Of a DNA stretch of 64,000 nt, positions 22,893-34,479 are shown piece after piece. The stretch covers positions 6,200,001 through 6,264,000 of the forward strand of contig OY783208.1 of the NCBI GenBank assembly GCA_963678705.1, written 5' to 3'. The notes below the pieces were generated by a model. That model made no database searches and was not told where the DNA came from. It was given only the letters and a program-made list of their open reading frames with translations. The stretch is from Panorpa germanica. Taxonomy: Eukaryota > Arthropoda > Insecta > Mecoptera > Panorpidae. How positions within the stretch are numbered: position 1 is the first letter of the stretch; each line of letters begins with the position of its first letter. A program made the position numbers and the translations under genes.

Positions 22893-23260
22893 ATAATAAT
22901 TAGAATATTAGCTATATTTAATGTGAAGTTTATATTAATTCAATTCTGTAAAAAAGTAATAATAGTAATAAATTTGGCAACGTTGTTATAATAAGTGTAT
23001 GATTTATTCATTCTTCGAGTTTAATTTCGTTTTAATTAAATTTTTCTCTACACTTGCCATTCCTATCCTTAAGGTATCCTTTTAATAATTTTCTTCTTTC
23101 AATAGTTTCAAAAAAGATTTTTTTATATACACGTAGTTTTTAAAAACTGTGTCACCATTTTTCCACAGTCAAAAGTTATGATATGTGGTGAAATTGATCT
23201 AGAAATTATGATATTTATGAAAATTATCTTGTCTAAATCATTTCTAAAAAGAAAACTGTT
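22893..23260. repeat. Block B continuation of ZNF upstream flank
   Basis: Resumes the sequence cut at 18605 and matches about 405-780 of block A, including AGTGTATGATTTATTCATTCTT. No gene. Confidence 0.6.
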
Positions 23261-23826
23261 GATTGTTGATTGAAATAGATATTTATAAATGTATATTAGT
23301 GTTTTTATTTTATTAAATATCTAAATGCTGTCGGAGATATAGCAATTAAAAACTCAAATTGTAGCTTTAGAAACTTTTGTATGACGTGAAAATTTATTGT
23401 ATACGTGTTGATTAGGTCAGTGCTGTGGTCATGTTTTGTAACTGTTGGTAGTCAAAATAATCAAGTCAAGTCATAGAATAATAAGTTTTTATTTTATTTA
23501 ACCCTGCTCAGGCAGACATAATATTGAAATTTAATTTTTCCTTGAAATAGCTGTAAATATTATATAATATTTTGATATGTAAATGCATATAGCAGCGATT
23601 TATGAGCTGTAAGGTTGGCAGCGGTTGTGATGTCACATGCATTTGGATTGTGTACAACGTTGAATCCCTTTAATAATTAAAGAGACAAAATGACTTTTTT
23701 AATTGTTAATATCTCTTAACATGTAAGGAGTTATTAAAAAATAATTGAACATTTAATTTAAGTAATTCACTTTATCAATATATAGTACATTTATATAGAA
23801 ATTAAGACATAGGACAAAAGCCCAAT
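23261..23826 (+). mobile_element. MITE-1 copy in block B
   Basis: Longer version of the copy at 780-1157, retaining the internal AAATATCTAAATGCTGTCGG and TGTAACTGTTGGTAGTC blocks. The tail reads AGGACAAAAGCCCA. Non-coding. Confidence 0.7.
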
Positions 23827-23906
23827 AAAGAACAATGGATTTGTGAACTTTGTTTTACAAAAGTTGACTGAATTATGCGGGGTTCTCCCATAGCGAATTG
23901 AGTGTA

Positions 23907-24042
23907 CTAGTAATTGTGTTATCAACAAAACTTGAATGTTACCTGAATCTGTTTTGGTACACTCATGAAATGTCTAGCTTTAAATATGTTTCAACTAATA
24001 TTCAACTTTTGTTGAACTCACAATTACTGATCAACTCAACTC
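23907..24042. mobile_element. Hairpin MITE-2, copy 2
   Basis: Inverted arms TAGTAATTGTGTTATCAACA.. and ..TTTTGTTGAACTCACAATTA flank a central CTGAATCTGTTTTGG. It is the duplicate of 1195-1345. Confidence 0.7.
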
Positions 24043-26386
24043 GCCCCGGGCTAAAGCTTCTTAACTATAAGGCCCTAAGCACACGACGCCACTGGTTGCA
24101 AACCTTAGCTCTGAATCTGCTCGAACCGAATGTCATTACAACTGTGTTGTTAGTAAAAGAACGAACGTGTTTACGAGTGAGATAAAACACACGGCACGAA
24201 CGTAACTAAACTGATTTTAAACTGGTTTTGAACATATATTCAGCGACTAGATCTCTCGGTCGCAGGGCATTGTTGGTTTCATGATGGCATCATCGACAGA
24301 AATGTTTACGAAAAGTATTTAAATACATACATACAATCAAATATAACACAACAGAATCCCCTGTTTTGCTATTGTTAAAAATTCTATAGGGTCACGATAC
24401 ACTGCTCGTGCTCGTTTTCGTTGAAAAGTTCGTTTCGCGTTTAGTTTGCAATCAGCCGACTCGTGTGCCTTTCTCGTGTTTTATCTCATATCTCGATCTC
24501 TCACTAACAACAGTTGTAAATAACATTCCCTTAGTGCTGGACGCATATAAGTAACAACAATTTGAGATTAATTAATGTAAATATAAACAAATGGGAAACT
24601 TCTTATCACAACAATAGGCAGTTCGAAAAAAACATCTTCAGACTACGAACAGGACATACGAGATCAACATTTAATCAGTAAAACAACAGCTCTGCAGCGC
24701 AGCAATGTCAGACGCAAATAACAGTCCATCATCTACTAGTAACCTGCCCACAATATCAAACTCAAAGAACAAAACACAACTTCACTGGTGAACTAAAGGA
24801 CATACTGTCAAACAATACAGAAAAAGTTCAAAATGTGCTGGAATTCCTTAATGATATAAATATAATAAACCAAATTTAATTAAAATAAATTTCCTTCTGG
24901 CGATATGACAATGTTGTTAGAATCGTCTCAAATTCTAAAAAAAAAAAACAGTTAAGTTTTTCTAAATAATATATTTCCTTAATGTTACCTTTACTTAATT
25001 CACTTTACACCTTTCATTTACTCTAAATAGGCACTGTATTGGACAATGTCTAGTGCCCCGCCAGTGACCGCTACTCAACACTCACTTCCAGCACCACGGC
25101 ACATGCTCAGTAGCCCTGTATCACTTCTTCCCTGAGCACCGTTAGCCGTTAAAGTACATTCTCCGCACCACCGTGCCAATGCTATGATTAAAAAATTCTG
25201 CGTTTCCGCTCCCCCTGTGTACTAACCTTTTTTTTAATGATTTTCAAAATTAATACTTTGTTATTATACTAAATGCATGGTATATATTTGCACTCATTTC
25301 ACTCTAAACCCACCAATTATTTTAATTAATTTCTGTTTTTAACAATGCCAAGCACCTCGCTCCTAATCATCCCTAACCCCAGCGCCTTCGCTATTTACCA
25401 CTCTAGCCCATATCGTTCCTGTTTTTGCACTTTCGATTTAATCCCCTGTGCACAATTCCAGCACCATGGTACATGTTCTGCAGCGCGGCTGCCACCCAGA
25501 GCACCTATCCTTTCATCCCCGCTACTTCAATCGTCACCGTCCCCCTCCCCTAACTTATTACAGCACTTAATTTGCATTATTAACACTGTACTGTAAACTT
25601 ACATTCTAATTTTCATATTCATATTTACGATCCATATTTAGTCTTCCCTTTTACCCCCACTACTGAAGTGTAGCTGTTAAATTTTAGTAATAGCAATTTA
25701 TTTTGCTCGTACCAAATATTCTCTCTACCTTTTATAAGTGACAGATAAGAAGGATAAGAGGAAAGGAAGAGGACACGAATAAGAGTGGGAGGAAACAAAG
25801 AAACGGGAAAATTCAAGTCAGAAATAGAAGTGAAACAGGGAAGAACTATTTTGTTTTTGTATAAAATGTTAATTATTCAAAACAAAAGACATATTTTCAA
25901 TATTTATTGCATATGTATCCAGCACTCGGCTATAGTTTTATTAATTAGTAGGAAAGAGACCTATGTCGTAACCATAAGAAACATAAAACATTCATATTTC
26001 TAACGTGTAGCGGGTTAAGACAAAAAGGCATCTGCGGGAAATTTAAATCAACCGGTTAAACGATATCAGGAATACAAACACTTATTTTAATAACGTAAAT
26101 TTAAATCGACACCAAAGCTCAGACAGTATCTACACTCACTATCAGTCAATCACTCAAATAACTTAATTACAACTATAAAACAATTACACAAATTAATAAT
26201 TAAATGTCCCGAGTTGGCACTAGCGAAGTAAAACTCGCGAATCGGAAGTAATGGTTTAACGAAAAATCGCGGTATTTGAATGTTTATTAACAATGAATAT
26301 ATGTTGTGAAGCCGCGGGGCGCTCAGGAATTCGGAACCTGATAATCGACAACCTTCAAGATGTATCTCGATTGATGCACATGTAAT
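24043..26386. repeat. Non-coding segment of duplicated block B
   Basis: Paralogue of 1346-3659, with the same inverted arms (about 24130-24200 and 24455-24520) and CCAGCACCA.GG(C/T)ACATG pieces. It differs by small indels, including extra sequence near 24830-24900. No gene is supported. Confidence 0.5.
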
Positions 26387-27886
26387 TCAATTTTCAGATG
26401 CCGTCTTCTAGATAAAACTAAACCTAAAGTTCAAGTATGCAGTGTATAGAATATTTATTGTATGTTTATTTAATGTTTAACAATGTACACTGATGTTATA
26501 TTAACAATTGATCACAAATAATGCTGTAAATATATTAATTTTAATAAAATATTATATTGCAAAATATAAATAGAATATTTGCATAAACTTATTGTTTTTT
26601 TTTTATTATAAATTTATTTTATAATTAAAATCGATTATATTTTTTTTATATTTATTCACTTATTTGCCTTGACTTTCTTTCGTCATAGCCACCAACAATC
26701 TTTTTAAATACATCTTTTATAATTTATAATTTAATTTTACAAATTTATAAATATTTTAATATTTCACTAATTAATTTCCGTCCGTTCCACTGTATAATAT
26801 CAATTTCTAGAAACCTTATTTACGAATAGACGCTATTTAATAATTATAATTTTATATGTTACTCTAATATGTATGCTCTTATATTATATTATTTTTATAA
26901 TTTCGCTATTTTTTTCTTCCTCTTTCTATATTTTCAAATATAGAAAATTTATTTGAATCCGCCATGAATTTATTTCTTTCTTCATTTTTATTTTCACTAA
27001 AATTTTGTGATACTAATAATTTAGAGTTGGATTGAATTTTTGGTACTTTTATGGACCTCTGAGAATTATTTTCTGTTTGTTCCTCGTTATTATCTTGTTC
27101 ATTTTTTCTGTAATTGTTCCTTGTATTATAAGTTCTAGGTGTAGAATTTGTAATATAATTAATGAAACTTTGTTCTTTCTCATTCTGTTTAGTTTCAATT
27201 TTATTATCATTTATATTATTTTGTTTTTTAATATTTAAAATCGATTATATTTTTCAAAAGGGTATAGTCTGTTTAAACTTCCCACTTCATTTTAATATAA
27301 AATCTCATTCTAATCATAACAGGCCATAAATGATAAACCGGATTCACTTTGATTCAACAGTGTGTAGTCGTTGTTCCATCTGTAGCTCATAAAAAGACAT
27401 TCCATGTGAACGACTGAATAGAAAACAAACGCGTTCATCTCAAAAAACTTATAAAAAGTAATAGATATGAAATAGAATTGACTCCAAAATGTTTACTGGG
27501 ATATTAGGGTGGTCGATCATATTGAATTTGTATCTCACTTACTCTGCTAGTTTCTAATAGGTTCGTTTTAAATCTAAACAACCGATATTCTTAATTACTT
27601 TAGTTTTATTACTTAAATACAATAGGGCCTTATACTATGGTCTTAATACTAAAAGGAAATGCTTATTCTAAGGTTCTTAATACAATAGGTCCAATTAATG
27701 TAACAATTTTTTAAACAAATTGGATGCGCTTAAAAATTTATTAATTTCTTCTTAGCGAGAATTGAACCTAGGAACATAAGAGGCATCTACATATTTTAAC
27801 ATAAATCGTGGAATGTGGTAGAAAAAGTTGCTTACAAATTCATGAGTTCGTCATATTTATTAAACTCACGCCAAGTAAAACTCCAG
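26387..27886. repeat. ZNF-unit 3' flank with insertion; ZNF gene missing
   Basis: Matches 3670-4555 of unit 1, interrupted by the retroposed insert 26645-27234. At about 27886 it passes from CCAGCGAT directly into sequence equivalent to about 6510 of block A, so the ZNF gene and its upstream region are absent here. Confidence 0.65.
26645..27234 (-). mobile_element. Retroposed 590-bp insert with poly(A) and long TSD
   Basis: Flanked by direct repeats of about 19-20 bp, TTAAAATCGATTATATTTT (26625-26644 and 27235-27254). Paralogous units at 3930, 10480 and 57420 have the empty site. The left end is T-rich, that is, a poly(A) tail on the minus strand preceded by AATAAATAT. The minus strand is open for about 90 codons at its 5' end, asparagine-rich and ending ENIERGRKK then stop, followed by about 280 bp of AT-rich 3' UTR. 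This is the signature of LINE-mediated retroposition of a 5'-truncated transcript. Whether the source is a host mRNA or a LINE-related transcript is not known. Confidence 0.65.
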
Positions 27887-28781
27887 CGATATTGAATAAT
27901 GTAAATGAAATACAGATGTGACATACCTGATTGCGAAAAATACAAAATATATTTACTATTAATATTATGCTAATTAATTATACTTACACTTCGATACACT
28001 GTTAATTCATTCAATGTTTATTCTATACACTTAGTTTAGTCTGTGTTATACACTGTAAAATTGATAATTCATTATTATACAAAATGCTTAGTTTAACATT
28101 TTTATTTAAATAGATTCAATTTACATGAAAATGCATTAATTTCTTCTTAACGAAAACTGAAACTAGAAACATAAATGACAACACATTTTCGAGGTAAAAA
28201 AGGCAACTATTTTATTGTTTGTTTTTTTTAAAATATAGTTTGAACTTTATATAATCACAAAGCATATTATATAAAAGTGAAATTATTCGATACAGCAACA
28301 CTAGAAAAGTTTAAAGGAAGAGTTAGAGAAGAATAAGACAATCCCGGAGAACTAGGCGGGCTTTAATAAAGGAAGTCGACGATGGATAACATATACATAC
28401 TAGATTATAAACACAGAAAGAATCGGCAAGACAAGGAGGTAAAGTATTGTTACCAGTTTGCGAACGTGTGAACATAGGAAAATTGCAATTGGGAATTATT
28501 GAGCAGAAATGGTCACTCCGATTGTACTTCGGCTAAATGTAAACATAAGAGAAACTCGAAAACATGTCATAGATAAAACTCATAATAACTTTTGTACAAC
28601 TCATTGCGCGATCCTTAGAAATAATAATACCGACCTACTGAGGACTGCGTCATAGAAAAAGCGCGGCGATTCATCTAGAATTAAGTATGCGTCAAGCTAT
28701 AAGGAAATAAATAAAATGATTCTAGGCAGTCACATACTCCTGGAAATATTTACGTCGTTAGAATATTCTGGAAACAATTCG
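27887..28781. repeat. Duplicated non-coding segment preceding P relic 2
   Basis: Paralogue of 6510-7384. No gene. Confidence 0.6.
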
Positions 28782-30300
28782 CTAGTTTAGTGCTGGGATA
28801 TACCATACGCAAATTGTTTTGTCATATTCTTTTGCTAGAATGGCTGAATTTAATCTACTTGTTGCGAGTCCATTAAGTTCGTTGCTGCACACTAAACAGT
28901 TGATATTTTTCAATGTTTTAGCAACAATCCCTGTTACGTAAGCTAATGGTAAACCTTTAAACTCATCGTATTCGTAAACGTCTATCAAGTTATCATCTAA
29001 TTCAGAGGATTCCTTGTTTTCTCACCTTCATAGCTATTTTCTAATATACTACTGCCCTCAATAAATTCTTTTAAACCAATTAGGACACCATTGTCGTCCT
29101 TTTCATAATTTACTCCTACTACATGTGATGGTATACCATTTAATGCTCTAATAAATTAATTACATTTTGGCATTATATTAAAAAAACCAAATTAACGGTT
29201 TTTCAATTAATATTTCAAAAAAGATTTTCTAAAGAATCTTGAAAATCGTTCACTTTTTATTATATTTGATATTTCTATCATTCTCTTTACCGTTAAAACA
29301 CAACCCAGGATACAATGCGGGTTTGCAACTTTTTAATAGCCTTATAAGGTTACCATTTGGCAATATTTTGTACCATTTGTGTCCAATATTGAATATGGAT
29401 AATATATATTCACTCTTTGCATCTTCATTTACATTTAAATTTACTGCACGTCCATTATCCATAAATCTAGATTCTTCAAGAAGAAGAGTAGGACCGCCGG
29501 AGTCCTTGCTCGGCTCTGCAAAAGAATTTATTGTGGCCGAAACCATACGGCTTAATTGTCTAGCTGCTATTCCTACACGCATTTTTAAATAATTATTCTT
29601 ATGGTGTAATCCAGTAAAATCTTCTGGTTTCAGTTTAACCAAAAAACTAAACAAAGTCTGACGGTCCAAGTTGAAAAAAGGGGGTCATTCACTGGGACTG
29701 TTGGTTCAATATTGCAGAACGCATTCATAGCACTTCCTGCTCTTGGACCTTGATCAAAAAGAACAGCAATGGTCCTTTAAATTAACTTTTTGAAGTTCTT
29801 CAACAGTTATTCTTTTCATTGCTTCAGCAGGAGCACAACCGTTTGTAAAATAAAAAGAAACTGGTTGTTTCCACTTTGAAAATATACTTTTGACTTAGAA
29901 AACTAAAGCTTGATTCGCTAATTTCACTATTTGTTCCCCATCACCCAGATCTAAATATCACAAATGTTTTTTTGCTGTGTCTACAAAACGTCAAACCTTG
30001 CTTTAAATCTATTTCGTCATGCATTAACACACAGTACGCATCATTTTTAACCAATTTAGCAACTGTTTTGTTTAAAGGGTCAAAGATAAATTTATTTATA
30101 CCTAGTGTCATAATCTTAATAAGTTGATTTGGAAGGCATAGGTTGTAACCCTGATAAAATACGATAGCATCTAGGCCCTCGTTTATAAATTGGTAAAGAC
30201 ACTATTTCGTCATCAATTGTCCATTTTCTGCCATTAGGTTTATTATGACAATTTTTAAATATTGACAATACAAATGGTTAGTGTACAAATTTACCTTCTT
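28782..30300 (-). pseudogene. P-element-type transposase relic, copy B
   Basis: Duplicate of 7385-8930. Pieces in order on the minus strand: GRKWTIDDEI-like sequence (about 30200-30240); FTNGCAPAEAMKRI (about 29810-29855); the 139-aa open piece 29250-29669 with MRVGIAARQLSRMVSATINSF and FNIGHKWYKILPNGN; and 28782-28988 with GLPLAYVTGIVAKTLKNINC. Several frame changes remain, some shared with copy A and some private, so the element was already degenerate, at least in part, when the block was duplicated. No terminal inverted repeats or THAP domain were seen. Confidence 0.7.
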
Positions 30301-31397
30301 CATACTTAATTAGCTTAATAATATAGGTACATCGAACAAATGCGTGGCATATACATCGAATGTTTAAATGTGTACTGCGACACTTATCCATCTTGCCAAT
30401 AATATCTATTTTAAATTTACATCATGCTAATTATTATATTAACGAGATATTACTGCATAAATAAGCTATAACAAACCACCAGTAAATGATTTTTAAAGAG
30501 AGTATTTATTTATTTGTAATGATGCATTTAAGAGGTTGGCCCACATTGAGATTTTCATTTAAGCGTATTCTCTTTTGTTGTGATATTTTAAAAAGTCTGA
30601 CGTCAAATGTAATAATCAAGTTAAGTGTCTTGTAGTTTTCACTTTAGCTTGATGACATTATTTTTTGTGAAAATATGTGAATAAATTATCTGTGATTTAC
30701 AAAAACTTTAGCAATCAGTCATATAATTACAATTATATATATATAAAATAAAAAATTGTATTTTCTATTAATTTGTAAAACGATTTAACGACTGATACGA
30801 TATTTTGTGATACATATCTTGTGATGTACTTATAATGAAAATTCAGCAATATTAAGTAATTAATAAAAAGAAATGTAATAATTAAATGTATGCATATTTA
30901 TTTATTACAAAATTATAATCCAACATAAATATAAATCATTAAGTGAGGGAATTTCAAATATATTGATTCAAATTGAATTTGCTAAAGATAAAATCATCAA
31001 AGTAATACTAGGAATTGTGAGGAATCGCATTGAAACAAGTAATTGGAATAAAACCGCGTACTGAAGTCCTGCGGATTAGACAGACATTTTTATGAATTTA
31101 CATGATTTTCTTTTTCATTACAAAAGCAGATTTCAATTCATCTACACTAGTTAGGAAAATTTCTTCGAAAATAAAGAAATCTGAAAAAAAGGCAAATTCT
31201 TATTCACTAGTCTACCAATAAATAAGAAATGTGAAAGGATGAGTCTAGTATTCATTTACTACACTGTTAAATCTTCCCGTAAATATTTTACACATTGTTA
31301 ATCAAAAATTGATTTCAAGAAAAGATTGATTACAAATTCGTGAGTTAGATATATATTAAACTTGTGCATAAGATTTATGACATAAATTACTAGAATA
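30301..31397. other. AT-rich region; left 0.65 kb absent from block A
   Basis: 30303-30949 has no counterpart in block A, where TTCTTCATA runs directly to GGGAAATAAGGGAATTTC. It holds no recognised gene. 30950-31390 matches 8945-9414. Confidence 0.45.
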
Positions 31398-32132
31398 TTA
31401 TTTTAAAGCTAAATGCGTGTTTTTATAACGTTTTAAATTTGATGATGAACTAAACGTTTTATTACATACGTCGCAAGAAAATGGTTTCAAACCTGAATGT
31501 GCGTTTTTATGTTCTTTTAAATGTGACGAAAATCTAAACGTTTTAATACATTCGTCGCAAGAAAATGGTTTCAAACCGGTATGTGTGTTTTTATGTTGCT
31601 TTAAAAGTGATGGGTATTTAAACGCCTTAGTACACTTATTACAAGAATATAAATTCTTTGTTGAATGCACCCGCATATGTTTTATAATATCCACCTTGTC
31701 TACAAACGATTTGTTACATACATCACAAATAAAATGTTTCAGCTTCGATTTTAGTTTTCCACTTTGCAGTTGTTCGTTATTCAGAGGTTCGGCTGGTTTT
31801 TCAACTGTGGACTTCTCATGTCCCCCATAACTAGGTGGTGCATCCAGGTGTTCCTGTAATTTAGTTACATCCAGGAACATATCATTGCAATAATCAGAGG
31901 GCTCATGACACGGCTCAAGTTTAATGAAGTACTGATTGTCCCGTGGTGAAATTGCATTTTCTTCTGGACTGTCTGGTTCTTCCTTAATTTCATCACATGA
32001 CAATACATCTTTGACCACACGTTCTTCCTTTATATCTATTTTTATATCTTCGTTTATATTTCCTGTTTCCAGTGGTTCATTTAACTCTACGTCAATTTCC
32101 AGTTTTATGTTCTGTGATTTATAATCCTCCAT
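31398..32132 (-). CDS. C2H2 zinc-finger protein, unit 5 (244 aa)
   Basis: Intact frame. The N-terminus has IKLE, IKEE, IKEEPDSP and IKLE. After the degenerate CNDMF piece come four fingers: FICDVCNKSF, YSCNKCTKAF, FSCDECIKTFRFSSHLKEH and FSCDVCNKTFSSSSNLKRY. In the last finger the first zinc-ligand histidine is replaced by tyrosine (RYKNTH), so it probably folds poorly. One linker is HTGLKPF, closer to canonical TGEKP than elsewhere. The upstream region is type II. In block A the same locus is reduced to the relic at 9415-9508. A nuclear DNA-binding role is inferred from the family. Confidence 0.8.
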   Translation of the reverse strand: MEDYKSQNIKLEIDVELNEPLETGNINEDIKIDIKEERVVKDVLSCDEIKEEPDSPEENAISPRDNQYFIKLEPCHEPSDYCNDMFLDVTKLQEHLDAPPSYGGHEKSTVEKPAEPLNNEQLQSGKLKSKLKHFICDVCNKSFVDKVDIIKHMRVHSTKNLYSCNKCTKAFKYPSLLKQHKNTHTGLKPFSCDECIKTFRFSSHLKEHKNAHSGLKPFSCDVCNKTFSSSSNLKRYKNTHLALK

Positions 32133-32845
32133 TTTATTACGACAGTTTTATCGTTTTCTGAAACTAATTAACAATTTATTACTATTCGAAGTAAATAGGG
32201 GCACCCTGTCGAAAAAACCTAAAATATAAGTGATTTAATAACAAAATCATTTCTTAGCAATATTGTTGAATAAATGAGGTTAAGTTGAACTTATGTACAG
32301 CCTTTAATAAATCTGTAGTAAATTAATTTATTGTAAACGCATAGAAAATAAATAAATCTAAAGTGAAAAGCAACGTTCAATCCATTGGAATAAAGTTGTA
32401 GACTGATTAATAAATTAACAGTTTTTATTCATTAACTTTAACCAGTAAACCAAGAGTCCTATTCTTTGAATAATAAATTGATATATGGGTTAATAAACGT
32501 ATATTTTCGTTTTTATTTTACCTTTAAATAGTCTAGTAACACAATATTTTCAGATAAAATACAATAATTTGTAGTGCTATTGTTTAACCATTTCGATGAA
32601 CTGTCAAAATGAATATTTCAGTTGTGGACTTATGAAATAAATTTAAGGAGGTACCGTCAATGCAAAAAGTTTAATGCAATGCAATATATTGACATTTGAA
32701 AAATGAAAGTTTCAATTCCTAATTAAATGGCCTGTGAAAATAGTTTTTTTTATTCATATAATAGTATAATAATTAAAATGTTAACTATAAATAATGTGAA
32801 ATTTATATTAATTCAATTTAAATTACATTTCTATAAAAACGATAT
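32133..32845 (-). promoter_or_regulatory. Type II upstream region of ZNF unit 5
   Basis: Matches other type II flanks, including the CTTTAAATAGTCTAGTAACAC variant of the exon 1/5' splice-site block near 32521-32540. It ends where MITE-1 begins. Confidence 0.4.
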
Positions 32846-32847
32846 AA

Positions 32848-33441
32848 TGGGCTTATGTCCTCATTTTTTAGTGGTCGATTTTTCAATTATTGATTGAAAT
32901 TGATTTTAATAAATATGTTTTGGCGTGTCTATTTTATTAAACATCTAAATATTGACGGAGATATAGCAATTAAAAGTATGAATTGTAGTTTTAGCGCTAC
33001 AAATGGTATGACGTCAATTATTTGTTGAGTAGGTCAGTGTTGCGGTAATGTTTTGTAGCTGTTGGTAGTCAAATAATTAAGTCAAATCAAAGATTAATAA
33101 GTTTTTATTTTATTTAACCCTGTTACGGCAGACATAATATTGAAATTTGATTGTTCCTTGAAATAGCTGTAAATAATATTTAATATTTGAATACATTAAT
33201 ACATATAGCAGAGATTTATGATCTGTACGGTTGGTAACCTTACACAAGGATTGTGATGTCACATGCACTTGGAATGTGTACAACGTTGATAATTAAACAG
33301 ACAAAATAACTTTTTTAATTGTCAATATCTCCTAACATAAAAGGAGTTATTAACAAATAATTGATCATTTGAGGTTGTAGTAACCCACTTTATCAATTTA
33401 TAGTACACTTTTAAAGAAAATGAGACATAGGAAAAGCCTAT
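32848..33441 (+). mobile_element. MITE-1 copy with both termini
   Basis: Starts TGGGCTTATGTCCTCA and ends GACATAGGAAAAGCCTA. The ends are imperfect inverted repeats of each other. It carries the internal GACGGAGATATAGCAATTAAAAG and CACATGCACTTGGAATGTG blocks. Non-coding, about 594 bp. Confidence 0.75.
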
Positions 33442-34479
33442 TTACATAAAACTGCAATGTACTTTGATTAAGTTGGCCATAAAAATCACAAAAACCGAAT
33501 TATTTCATTTAATTTTCTATAATAAAAAAGTTATTAACGATTAAAATAGTCATTTTTTTCCTTTTATAATTTAAGGGGTAAAAAAATATAAAAATTGTTT
33601 CACTGGTTGATGTCCCTTCCTTTTGGATCGACATTATATTGTCATTTCCCTCTTACAACAGGGTGGAAAAGAGACGACATATTTATATAGTATAGTGTTA
33701 TCCTCCTATATTATAATGTTCCAAGTGTATATTTATATGTTTGTTTGTTGCTGAAATTCGTATGGTAGAATGAAAACGGCTGAGACAATGTTTTTGAAAG
33801 TTTGTGTTTCGTAGAGAAAAAAATTACGTAAAATTAGTATTACGCTGTTCAATGCTAACATTTTTTGAAAATTAGATATTGAGAATTTGGAAAAGAGAAC
33901 GTTGAGAAAATTAAAGGGCCCGGTAGGAAACTTTGGCAAAAACTCAAATTTTGTATTACTTAATAATGAAACATGTTATTAAAAAAATAAATTCAAAATT
34001 AAAAGAAATTATTTTGTGGTACGGGGGCGGTTTTTACCGAATGTAAAAATTGGGCTAGAATGTTGAAATTTGATATATGGGCTAACTTTGGTACCTAATT
34101 TACGAATCGAAAAAAAAATCCCAAATTTTAAAAAAGAGTTGTTCAATAAGAAATAAATTGAAACTATCTTATATTTTTTGGTCAATTTATATGAAAAATT
34201 ATTTTATTACTGGGCGAGTTAAATATTTCAATTTGGAAATAGAATTAAATATGAAATGTAATTACGAATTATTTTGTTGGATTCAAATCATACACACTAA
34301 AAAGACGTCGCTTGGGACAGGGATAAACTCTAGTATAGTTAAATGGCCGAAAGGGTGTCACCTTACTGAAATAAACAAAATAAAATGTAAAAGTCATAAC
34401 AGTGACTTTGAGTTAGTAAACATTGTTTTTTCACAAATGTAAGTACTGCACGTGCTACAATCTAGAATTTGACTACGGA
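33442..34479. other. AT-rich region with short repeat to the GCDTTS gene 5' end
   Basis: No gene is supported. 34082-34200 (CTAACTTTGGTACCTAATTTAC..) resembles 12592-12735 at the start of the GCDTTS/CXC fossil, and 34215-34340 resembles 14900-15015. These may be scattered ends of one element. The 94-codon open frame 34158-34442 has no recognisable domain. Confidence 0.35.

Noticed and set aside
34158-34442. 94-codon plus-strand frame
   Set aside because: It overlaps repeat ends shared with 12660-12735 and 14900-15015 and shows no domain, so it is probably chance.
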